Shown piece after piece: positions 23,561-30,807 of a stretch of DNA of 42,828 nt. The notes under the pieces were generated by a model that saw nothing but the letters and a program-made list of their open reading frames with translations, ran no database searches and was not told the DNA's origin. Position numbers and translations under genes: made by a program. The DNA comes from Lysobacter sp. Its GTDB lineage: Bacteria > Pseudomonadota > Gammaproteobacteria > Burkholderiales > Usitatibacteraceae. The stretch is from the NCBI GenBank assembly GCA_023700985.1, contig JAMPXV010000003.1:1-42828 (forward strand), written 5' to 3'. Position 1 is the first letter of the stretch. Each line of letters starts with the position of its first letter.

Positions 23561-24784
23561 TCAGGCGACGCTCGCCACCCGGTCGCGGCCGCCCTCCTTG
23601 GCGCGGTACATGCCTTCGTCCGCGCGTTGGAGCGCTTTCTCCTCGTCCTCGTCGGCATCGCTCGATTCCGAAACGCCGAAGCTCGCCGTGACCTGCAGCG
23701 CCTTTCCATCGAGGTAGATCGGCGTCTCCCGGATCGCGAGGCGCATGCGTTCGGCGACGGCCTTCGCCGCCTCGATGCCGGTGTGCGGCAGCATGACCAG
23801 GAACTCCTCGCCGCCGTAGCGCCCGATCACGTCGTAGGCGCGCAGGCTTGCCTTCAGCCGATTGGACGCCTGCCGCAGCACCTCGTCGCCTCCCAGGTGC
23901 CCGTGCGAGTCGTTGATCGACTTGAAATGGTCGATGTCGGCCATGATGAAGCCGATCCGGTCGACGCGCGTGACGCTTCGGCGATCGCGCGCCATCCGGC
24001 GGTACTCCTCGCCGATCCGCGTGAAAAGGTGCCGGCGGTTGAACAGGCCCGTCAACAGGTCGGTGGCTGCCAGCTCGGCGAGCCTTTTCTGCACCCGTTC
24101 GAGCCCCAAGGTGCCCTGCCGCATCGGCACGTAGAGCGCGGTGAACACGAGAACCAGCACCGACAGCAGCACCGCGAGCGAGAGCTGCAACGCCACGATG
24201 ATCCGCTCGTAAGCCGGCGACACGTCCAGGTACACCTCGAAGCTGCCGACGATTTCACCGCCCACGCGCACGGGCACGTACGTCTCCACCACATCGACGA
24301 GGAATCGGTCCTTGCCGTGCAGGTCGGCCACCTTCTCCTTCTTCACCAGTTTCGAGTCGAGCTCGCCCGTGCGAAGCACGCGCTCGAGCTTCGGATTGTT
24401 GGCGTCGACCTGGCCGATGATCGAGGCGTCCGTGCTGTAAGCGACCTTGCTCCCGCCGTCGTATACCTTGATCTTGACGATGCCGAAGGGGGCGAGAAAG
24501 GCGCGCATGCGCTGGTCCAGGCCGGTGAAATCGTCCTGGGAGAGGGCGATGCGGTTTCCCGCTGCGCTCGTCTGCACGAGCACCCGCTTTTCCTGGGCGA
24601 AGAGGGCTTGGGCCACCGCGACCGCATTGCCCTGGGCCGCCTCGATCACCTGGTTGCGGTAGATCGCGTGGACCCCCACACCGACCAGCAGCAGGATCGC
24701 CACGACCGAAACCGCGGACAGGATCGCGAAGCGCTTGAGCAAGCCCCGGTGACCGGCCTCCTGCAGGTCCTTGCTGTCATCCAC
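23561..24784 (-). CDS. Membrane-anchored diguanylate cyclase (GGDEF)
   Basis: This is a 407-residue enzyme that makes cyclic di-GMP. A first transmembrane segment (about residues 18-41, FAILSAVSVVAILLLVGVGV) is followed by a periplasmic sensor region of about 155 residues and a second transmembrane segment (about 196-217). The GGDEF domain is at about 240-405. The active-site loop is RYGGEEF, and the inhibitory site RAYD lies five residues before it, so product feedback is likely. FIMADIDHFKSINDSHGHLGG is the usual metal and substrate region. The start is GTG at 24784; AGGAG lies rather far (about 12 bases) upstream. The signal sensed by the periplasmic part is unknown. Confidence 0.92.
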   Translation of the reverse strand: MDDSKDLQEAGHRGLLKRFAILSAVSVVAILLLVGVGVHAIYRNQVIEAAQGNAVAVAQALFAQEKRVLVQTSAAGNRIALSQDDFTGLDQRMRAFLAPFGIVKIKVYDGGSKVAYSTDASIIGQVDANNPKLERVLRTGELDSKLVKKEKVADLHGKDRFLVDVVETYVPVRVGGEIVGSFEVYLDVSPAYERIIVALQLSLAVLLSVLVLVFTALYVPMRQGTLGLERVQKRLAELAATDLLTGLFNRRHLFTRIGEEYRRMARDRRSVTRVDRIGFIMADIDHFKSINDSHGHLGGDEVLRQASNRLKASLRAYDVIGRYGGEEFLVMLPHTGIEAAKAVAERMRLAIRETPIYLDGKALQVTASFGVSESSDADEDEEKALQRADEGMYRAKEGGRDRVASVA

Positions 24785-25191
24785 GGTCCGCCCGCGCTCC
24801 TAAGGTTGCGATCGACGTCAATTTCGCCGATTGCAGCTTCAGTGCCCTTGCGATTGGTCAATTGCAACTCAACCCGGCTGCGCCTTGCCGACGTATCGGC
24901 CACGTCTGCCTTTTCTTGAATCCGCGACCCCATCCCTTGAACGCCGTCGGCAAGATGACCCCGCGTCCTCCCGAGCCCGATCCGGCCGTGCTCGCGCGCG
25001 CGCTGGCGCTCTTCCGGCGTCGGCACACGAACACGATGGCGAGCCTCTTTCTCCTGGACCTCGCCACGACGGGGGTGCTCACGCTCGTGAGCATGCGCCG
25101 GACGGCCTTCCTCGCGGCGCTCGCGCTCTCCGCCGTCGCCTTCGGCCTGGTGGGCGCCGCCGGCGCGCCGGGTCCGGCCCGGCGCGCGGCG
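24785..25191 (+). other. 407-bp stretch with no settled gene; possible small membrane ORF from 24955
   Basis: The first 170 bases are relatively AT-rich and look intergenic, with repeated CAATTG/GCAAT-like words. From ATG 24955 a plus-strand frame reads MTPRPPEPDPAVLARALALF and then two hydrophobic stretches (ASLFLLDLATTGVLTLVSM and AFLAALALSAVAFGLVGAAG). Third codon positions are nearly all G or C, as in real genes here. The frame does not stop before the antisense of the downstream dehydrogenase gene, so no credible 3' end exists. It may be a small gene truncated by rearrangement, or chance. No family recognised. Confidence 0.3.
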
Positions 25192-26256
25192 TCAGCCCAG
25201 CGCGGAGATCGCCGCGTCCGTCGTCTCGGCCATGCGCGCCTTGCCGCCGATGTCCGCCGGGAGGAACTTCCCCTCAGCGCACACGCGCTCGATGGCGCCC
25301 ATGATCGCGTCCGCCCCCGCCTGCTCGCCCAGGTGCTCGAGCATCATCGCCACCGTCCAGAAGGTGGCAATGGGGTTGGCGACGCCCTGGCCCATGATGT
25401 CGAATGCCGAGCCGTGGATGGGTTCGAACATCGAGGGAAAGAGCCGCTCGGGATTGAGGTTGGCCGTGGGCGCGATGCCCAGGCTCCCGGCAAGCGCACC
25501 CGCGAGGTCCGAGAGGATATCCGCGTGCAGGTTGGTCGCCACGATCGTGTCGAGCGAGCGCGGGTCCTTCACCATCACCGTGGTCGCGGCATCCACCAGC
25601 AGCTTTCGCACCGTGACCTCAGGGAATTCCTTCGCGATGTCCGCGGCGATCTCGTCCCACATCACCATGCCGTGGCGCTGCGCGTTGGACTTGGTGATGA
25701 CGGTGAGGTGCTTGCGGGGGCGCGAGGCGGCCAGCCGGAAGGCGAAGCGCATCACGCGCTCCACTCCCGCGCGCGTGAAGATGGACGTCTCCGCGGCCAC
25801 CTCGATAGGCAGGCCGCGGTGCGCGCGTCCGCCGATACCGGAATACTCGCCCTCGGTGTTTTCGCGCACGATGACCCAGTCGATGTCGCCGGGGCCACGG
25901 CCCGCGAGCGGGCTCGGGACACCGGGAAAGATGCGCGTAGGCCGCACGTTGGCGTACTGGTCGAAGCCCTGGCAGATCTTGAGGCGCAGGCCCCAGAGCG
26001 TGAGGTGGTCCGGCAATTCCGGATCGCCCACCGCGCCGAAGAGAATCGCGTCGAAGGGCTTCAGGGTCGCATTGCCTTCCTCCGGCATCATGATCCCGTG
26101 CTCGCGGTAGTAGTCCGAGCCCCAGGGGAAATGCGTCGGCTCGCAGTGGAATCCGCCGACCGTCCTCTCCACGGCCGAGAGGAGCCTCAGCCCCTCGGGC
26201 ACCACCTCCTTGCCGATGCCGTCGCCGGGGACGACGGCGATGCGATGCACGCGCAT
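25192..26256 (-). CDS. Tartrate/D-malate dehydrogenase-type member of the isopropylmalate dehydrogenase family
   Basis: This is a 354-residue NAD-dependent beta-decarboxylating dehydrogenase. The N-terminal IAVVPGDGIGKEVVPEGLRL, the substrate-arginine region NVRPTRIFPGV, the motif VIVRENTEGEYSGIGG, KSNAQRHGMVMW with the catalytic Lys, and the metal site VDAATTVMVKDP...TNLHADILSDL are present. HTLWGLRLKICQGFDQYANV-like spacing (LTLWGLRLKICQGFDQY) and YYREHGIMMPEEG match the tartrate/D-malate dehydrogenase (TtuC/DmlA) branch rather than LeuB. The start MRVHRIAVV shares one base with the upstream gene's stop (TGATG). Its operon partner is a Bug-type binding protein, which fits use of a hydroxy-dicarboxylic acid. 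Confidence 0.88.
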   Translation of the reverse strand: MRVHRIAVVPGDGIGKEVVPEGLRLLSAVERTVGGFHCEPTHFPWGSDYYREHGIMMPEEGNATLKPFDAILFGAVGDPELPDHLTLWGLRLKICQGFDQYANVRPTRIFPGVPSPLAGRGPGDIDWVIVRENTEGEYSGIGGRAHRGLPIEVAAETSIFTRAGVERVMRFAFRLAASRPRKHLTVITKSNAQRHGMVMWDEIAADIAKEFPEVTVRKLLVDAATTVMVKDPRSLDTIVATNLHADILSDLAGALAGSLGIAPTANLNPERLFPSMFEPIHGSAFDIMGQGVANPIATFWTVAMMLEHLGEQAGADAIMGAIERVCAEGKFLPADIGGKARMAETTDAAISALG

Positions 26257-27233
26257 CAATCCCCCGCCTTGATCTTGTTGTCCTTGACGACCTTGGCCCA
26301 CCGCGCGATCTCGGACTTCAGGAACCGGTCCATCTCCTCGGGACCGCCGCCGACGATCTCCATGCCCTGCGCCGTGAGCTTCTCCGCGACGGCCGGCACC
26401 TTGAGCGCCTTGGCGAGCTCCTCGTGCATGCGCTTGACGATGGGCGCGGGCGTGCCGGCCGGGGCGATCACGCCCCACCAGGCGAGCGCCGAGAAGCCGG
26501 GCACGCCCTGGTCGGCGATGGGCGCCACGCCCGGCATCTGCGGGGAGGCCTTCGCGGACGTCACGCCCAGCGCCTTCACCTTGCCGCCCTTCACGTGCGG
26601 GTTCACCAGGAACACGGTGCCGATGGCCAGGGGCACCTGCCCGCCGACCGCGTCGATCATGAGCGGCCCGCCGCCCTTGTAGGGGATGTGGTTGAACTCG
26701 AGCCCGAGCTGGTTGCCCGCCTGCGCCATGGCGAGGTGGCCGAGGCTGCCGGTGCCGATGGAGCCGAAGCTCACGGCGCCCGGCTTCGCCTTGGCGGCGG
26801 CGAGCACGTCCCGGAAGTCCTTGTAGGGCTGGCCCGCGTGCGCCACGATCGCCATGGGCGAGGTGCCCACCAGCATCACGGGCGCGAGGTCCTTCGTGGT
26901 GTCGAAGGACATGTTGGGGATCAGCGAGGGGTTCACGCCGTGCGTGTCGAACACGAGGCCGAAGGTGTAGCCGTCCGGCGCGGCCTGCGCGACGGCCGCC
27001 GCGCCGATGGAGCCCGAGGCGCCGCCCTTGTTCTCGACGACGAACTGCTGGCCGAGCTGCGTGGTGAGCTGCGCGGCGAAGATGCGCGAGACCTGGTCGA
27101 CGGAGCCGCCGGGCGGGAAGACGGCGATGATCCGGACCGACTTGGCGGGCCAGGCCTGGGCCTGCGCCAGGGGGGCCGACAGGGCGGCCAGGGCAACCGC
27201 GAAGGACGCGGCGAGGCGAGCGGCGTTGCGCAT
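26256..27233 (-). CDS. Bug-family (TctC-type) periplasmic solute-binding protein
   Basis: This is a 325-residue receptor of the Bordetella uptake gene family, which is greatly expanded in betaproteobacteria. It has a signal peptide (LAASFAVALAALSAPLAQAQ), the N-terminal KSVRIIAVFPPGGSVDQVSR that binds a carboxylate, FVVENKGGASGSIGAAAVAQ, and AAPDGYTFGL. CCAGGAGACACAA before the ATG is a good ribosome site. No TctA/TctB membrane subunits are nearby, which is usual for Bug proteins. The TGATG junction with the tartrate-dehydrogenase-like gene suggests that both deal with the same kind of acid. Ligand not determined. Confidence 0.92.
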   Translation of the reverse strand: MRNAARLAASFAVALAALSAPLAQAQAWPAKSVRIIAVFPPGGSVDQVSRIFAAQLTTQLGQQFVVENKGGASGSIGAAAVAQAAPDGYTFGLVFDTHGVNPSLIPNMSFDTTKDLAPVMLVGTSPMAIVAHAGQPYKDFRDVLAAAKAKPGAVSFGSIGTGSLGHLAMAQAGNQLGLEFNHIPYKGGGPLMIDAVGGQVPLAIGTVFLVNPHVKGGKVKALGVTSAKASPQMPGVAPIADQGVPGFSALAWWGVIAPAGTPAPIVKRMHEELAKALKVPAVAEKLTAQGMEIVGGGPEEMDRFLKSEIARWAKVVKDNKIKAGD

Positions 27234-27264
27234 TTGTGTCTCCTGGAATGGACTTGGAACAGTA

Positions 27265-27762
27265 TCAGAACGCGAGGCGCATGACGTGCTCGCCCTCGCT
27301 CACCTCGCCGGTGCGCTCGAAGCCGAGCCGGCGGTAGAAGGCCTCGGGGCTGCCCTCTCCCTCGACGAAGCTGAGGAGCATCGCCTGCGTTCCCGGCACG
27401 GCGCGCGCGTGGTCGATGAGCAGGCGAAGCGCCTGCGCGCCGAAGCCCATCGACTGCCACCGCTGGTCGATCATGAACCGCCAGAGGCCCACGTAGGGCT
27501 CGCGCGACCAGTCCCCGGGCGCCGATTCCGGGCACTGGTGCCAGTCCTCCAGCATCGCGAACCCCACGGCCGTGCCGCCGGCGGCGATGCCGCGGAACCA
27601 GGCCTCCGGGTGGAAGTGCGCCTGCGCGATCGACACCGCGTTGGACGCGACGAACCCCTCCTGCGACGGCGCGACCTTCAGCCGCAGGTAGTCGCGCAGG
27701 TTCTCCTTCGTGATCTCGCGGAGCGAGACGCGCGAGGAGCGGTCTGGATCCAGCCCGGCCAA
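27265..27762 (-). CDS. GNAT-family N-acetyltransferase (spermine/diamine-type)
   Basis: This is an acetyltransferase of about 165 residues. The N-terminal part VSLREITKENLRDYLRLKV and EGFVASNAVSIAQAHF resembles BltD/PaiA-like polyamine acetyltransferases. The acetyl-CoA loop follows as QRWQSMGFGAQALRLLIDHA (a variant of Q/RxxGxG/A), and the C-terminus reads FYRRLGFERTGEV. No ATG or GTG fits; I use TTG at 27762, which starts 28 bases after the fdsA stop. The start is the weakest point. The palindromic element lies immediately upstream. It probably shares the formate dehydrogenase transcript, with no clear functional tie. Confidence 0.78.
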   Translation of the reverse strand: MAGLDPDRSSRVSLREITKENLRDYLRLKVAPSQEGFVASNAVSIAQAHFHPEAWFRGIAAGGTAVGFAMLEDWHQCPESAPGDWSREPYVGLWRFMIDQRWQSMGFGAQALRLLIDHARAVPGTQAMLLSFVEGEGSPEAFYRRLGFERTGEVSEGEHVMRLAF

Positions 27763-27766
27763 GTGC

Positions 27767-27820
27767 GCGAACCCGGTTCGTGAACCCGGGTCACGAAACC
27801 GGTTCGGGAACCGGGTCCGC
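27767..27820. repeat. Compound palindrome at the end of fdsA
   Basis: GCGAACCCGGTTC (27767-27779) and GAACCGGGTCCGC (27808-27820) are inverted with one mismatch. Between them lie further self-complementary pieces (GTGA..TCAC, ACCCGGGT, ACCGGTTC). Several alternative hairpins are possible. It encodes the last residues of FdsA and fills the gap to the acetyltransferase gene. It may be an mRNA end or a small mobile palindromic repeat; no T-tract follows. Confidence 0.6.
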
Positions 27821-30625
27821 GAAGGACTGCCCGCCGCCGTAGCTCGCCAGCTCCGCGAGCGTGCCGCCCTTGCGCACCGCCACCGCGCAGTACTTGAGCT
27901 CGGCGATCTTGCCGAACGGGTCCAGCGCCGGGTTGGTGAGGAGGTTGGCCGCCGCCTCGTAGAAGGCGAAGGGGATGAAGACCGACCCACGCGGCGTGCC
28001 GTCGTCGGCGCGCGCGGCGAGCGAGATCGCGCCGCGGCGCGAGGCCACCGTGATCACGTCGCCGGGGAGCGCGCCGATGGCGTCGAGGTCCAGCGGGTGC
28101 ATCGAGACGACGGCGCGCGGCTCGATCGCGTCGAGCACGGAGGCGCGGCGCGTCATCGACCCGGTGTGCCAGTGCTCGAGCTGCCGGCCGGTGATGAGGA
28201 CGTAGGGGTAGTCGGCGTCGGGCCGCTCGTCGGCCGGGATGAGGTCCGCGGGCACGAACTTCGCCCTTCCGTCCTTCGTCGGGAACCGGTCGGTGAACAC
28301 CACCGACTGCCCGGGGTCGTCCTCGGTGCGGCACGGGTAGGTCACGCTCGACTGCGCCTCGAGCCTTTCCCACGAGATGCCGCCGATGGAGTTCATGGCC
28401 CCGCGCATCTCCTCGTAGACCTGCGCCACGCCGCTTTCCGGCCCCCCGTAGTTCCAGTCGAGGCCGAGGCGCCTGGCGATCTCCTGGATGATCCACAGGT
28501 CCTGGCGCGCGTCCCCCGGGGGGTCGAGCGCGCGGCGGCCCATCTGCACGATGCGGTCGGTGTTGGTGACGGTGCCCGTCTTCTCCGGCCAGGCGGAAGC
28601 CGGCAGCACGACGTCGGCCAGGTAGGCCGTCTCGGTGAGGAAGATGTCCTGCACGACGAGGTGCTCGAGCTTCGCCAGGCCCTCGCGCGCGTGGTGCGCG
28701 TTGGGGTCCGACATCGCCGGGTTCTCGCCCTCGACGTACATTGCCCTGATCCGGCCCTCGCAGGCGGCATCCATGATCTCGACGACGGTGAGGCCGGGCT
28801 TCGTGTCGAGCTTCTGCCCCCAGTACTTCTCGAAGCGCGCGTTGGCCTCGGGGTTGTCCACGCGCTGGTAGTCCGGGAACATCATCGGGATGAGGCCGGC
28901 ATCCGACGCCCCTTGCACGTTGTTCTGGCCGCGCAGCGGGTGCAGGCCCGTGCCGGGCCGCCCGATCTGCCCGGTCATGAGCGTGAGCGCGATGAGGCAG
29001 CGCGCGTTGTCGGTGCCGTGCACGTGCTGCGAGATGCCCATGCCCCAGAGGATCATCGAGCCCTTCGACGTCGCGTAGGCGCGCGCCACCTCGCGGATCG
29101 TCTCCGCGGGGATGCCGCACAGCGGCGCCATCGCCTCGGCGCTGAAGCCCTTCGCGTTCTCCTTGAGCGCCTCGAAGCCCGTGGTGCGCTCCCGGATGAA
29201 CTCCGGGTCCACGAGCTTCTCCTCGAGGATGGTGTGGATCATCGCGTTGAGGAGGGCCACGTCCATGTCGGGCTTGAACTGCAGCACCCGCCACGCGTGC
29301 CGCGCGATGTCCGTGCGGCGCGGATCGGCCACGACGAGCTTCGCGCCGCGCTTCACCGCGTTCTTGATCCAGGTCGCCGCCACCGGGTGGTTCGAGGTCG
29401 GGTTGGAGCCGATGAGGAAGATCAGTTCGGCCTTCGCGACGTCGGATACCTGGTTCGACACCGCGCCGGAGCCGATCCCTTCCAGCAGCGCCGCGACCGA
29501 CGAGGCGTGGCACAGGCGAGTGCAGTGGTCGACGTTGTTCGAGCCGAAGCCGGTGCGCACCAGCTTCTGGAAGAGGTAGGCCTCCTCGTTGGAGCCCTTG
29601 GCGCTGCCGAAGCCGGCGAGCGCCTCGCCGCCGTGGGCGTCACGGACCTTCCTGAGCCCCCCCGCGGCGAAATCCAGCGCCTCCTCCCACGTGGCCTCGC
29701 GGAAGACCTCGCTCCAGCGCGTGGGATCGACGGTGAAGTCGCCTTGCTTGGGCGCGCCGGGCTTGCGGATGAGCGGCTTCGTGAGGCGGTGCGGGTGGTG
29801 CGCGTAGTCGAAGCCGTAGCGGCCCTTCACGCACAGCCGGTCGTGGTTGGCGGGGCCGTCGCGGCCGTCCACGCGCACGATCGTGTTGTCCTTCACGTGG
29901 TAGGTGAGCTGGCATCCCACGCCGCAGAACGGGCAGACCGAGTCGACCGTCCTGTCCGCCTTGATCGCGTAGGCGCCCTTGGCGGGTGCCAGCGCCCCCG
30001 TGGGGCACGCCTGCACGCATTCGCCGCAGGCCACGCACGTGGACTCCCCCATCGGGTCGTCGAAATCGAACGTGATCTTCGCGTGCGAGCCGCGCCACGA
30101 GTAGCCGATCACGTCGTTCACCTGCTCCTCGCGGCAAGCCCTCACGCAGCGCGTGCACTGGATGCAGGCGTCGAGGTTCACCGCCATGGCCGGGTGCGAG
30201 ACGTCGGCGGCCGGTTGCGCGCGCGCCCCGAAGCGCGGCTTGCCGACGCCCAGCTTCGCGCTCCAGAACGAGAGCTCGTTCATCTCCGGCTTGAGGTCCG
30301 CCGCCGGGGCGTCGGCCTTCAGGAGCTCGAGCACCATCTTCTGGGAGTGCACGGCGCGCGGCGAGACGCTGGAGACCTCCATGTCCTTCGCGGGGGCGCG
30401 GCAGCACGACGGCGCCAGCACGCGCTCGCCCTTGATTTCCACCATGCAGGCGCGGCAGTTGCCGTCGGGGCGGTAGCCCTCCTTGTAGCAGAGGTGCGGG
30501 ATGTCCACGCCGTGCCGCTTCGCGGCCTGGATGATCGTCTCCCCGGCCTGCGCGGAGACGGTCTCGCCGTTCAGCTTGAAGTCGATCGCTTCGGCTTGCG
30601 CAACCGGTTCGTTCATCGCATTCAT
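27791..30625 (-). CDS. fdsA: NAD-dependent formate dehydrogenase alpha subunit (molybdopterin, Fe-S)
   Basis: This is a 944-residue catalytic subunit that oxidises formate to CO2. Domains in order: a 2Fe-2S ferredoxin domain (Cys in HLCYKEGYRPDGNCRACM), two [4Fe-4S] motifs (CIQCTRCVRACREEQ and CVACGECVQACPTGAL), the Mo-domain cluster CPFCGVGCQLTY, then the bis-MGD domain. The Mo ligand is a normal Cys in HCTRLCHASS; there is no in-frame TGA, so it is not a selenoprotein. I do not see the NuoG-type His-Cys3 cluster between the ferredoxin domain and the first [4Fe-4S] motif. I start at MNAMNEPVAQ, with AAGGGG upstream. The last eight or so residues (DPVPEPVS) lie in a palindromic repeat. It works with the fused FdsGB. 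Confidence 0.92.
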   Translation of the reverse strand: MNAMNEPVAQAEAIDFKLNGETVSAQAGETIIQAAKRHGVDIPHLCYKEGYRPDGNCRACMVEIKGERVLAPSCCRAPAKDMEVSSVSPRAVHSQKMVLELLKADAPAADLKPEMNELSFWSAKLGVGKPRFGARAQPAADVSHPAMAVNLDACIQCTRCVRACREEQVNDVIGYSWRGSHAKITFDFDDPMGESTCVACGECVQACPTGALAPAKGAYAIKADRTVDSVCPFCGVGCQLTYHVKDNTIVRVDGRDGPANHDRLCVKGRYGFDYAHHPHRLTKPLIRKPGAPKQGDFTVDPTRWSEVFREATWEEALDFAAGGLRKVRDAHGGEALAGFGSAKGSNEEAYLFQKLVRTGFGSNNVDHCTRLCHASSVAALLEGIGSGAVSNQVSDVAKAELIFLIGSNPTSNHPVAATWIKNAVKRGAKLVVADPRRTDIARHAWRVLQFKPDMDVALLNAMIHTILEEKLVDPEFIRERTTGFEALKENAKGFSAEAMAPLCGIPAETIREVARAYATSKGSMILWGMGISQHVHGTDNARCLIALTLMTGQIGRPGTGLHPLRGQNNVQGASDAGLIPMMFPDYQRVDNPEANARFEKYWGQKLDTKPGLTVVEIMDAACEGRIRAMYVEGENPAMSDPNAHHAREGLAKLEHLVVQDIFLTETAYLADVVLPASAWPEKTGTVTNTDRIVQMGRRALDPPGDARQDLWIIQEIARRLGLDWNYGGPESGVAQVYEEMRGAMNSIGGISWERLEAQSSVTYPCRTEDDPGQSVVFTDRFPTKDGRAKFVPADLIPADERPDADYPYVLITGRQLEHWHTGSMTRRASVLDAIEPRAVVSMHPLDLDAIGALPGDVITVASRRGAISLAARADDGTPRGSVFIPFAFYEAAANLLTNPALDPFGKIAELKYCAVAVRKGGTLAELASYGGGQSFADPVPEPVS

Positions 30626-30636
30626 CGAGCAGTACC

Positions 30637-30787
30637 CCTTTGGAACACGGATGAACACGGATGGACACGGATAAAGGCGGATGAATGCAGGGCCGGACGC
30701 GGCGCCAAATGGATCGAGACCGCGCTTTGACTCCCTTCAATCAAACATCCGTGTTCATCCGTGTTCATCCGTGTCCCCGTCTTTGGG
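30637..30787. repeat. Inverted pair (copies F1 and F2) of the GGATGAACAC repeat between fdsGB and fdsA
   Basis: F1 (30637-30687, plus) reads CTTTGGAACACGGATGA, then ACACGGATGG, ACACGGATAA and AGGCGGATGA. F2 (30746-30787, minus) has a head CCCAAAGACGGGG, then three ACACGGATG units. The two arms pair over about 31 bases around a 58- to 70-base loop. They fill the 182-bp gap between two subunits of one enzyme and should form a hairpin in the mRNA. Confidence 0.9.
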
Positions 30788-30807
30788 TCATTCCGTGCGA
30801 AGGCGCA

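Noticed and set aside
25192-26256. LeuB (3-isopropylmalate dehydrogenase) as the call
   Set aside because: No leuC or leuD neighbour, and the sequence motifs and Bug-protein partner fit the tartrate/D-malate branch better.
24862-26682. 606-residue plus-strand ORF
   Set aside because: Apart from its first 75 or so codons it is antisense to the tartrate-dehydrogenase-like and Bug-type genes and does not look like protein.
27791-30625. Selenocysteine in the formate dehydrogenase
   Set aside because: The Mo-ligand position is an ordinary Cys codon in HCTRLCHASS and no in-frame TGA occurs.
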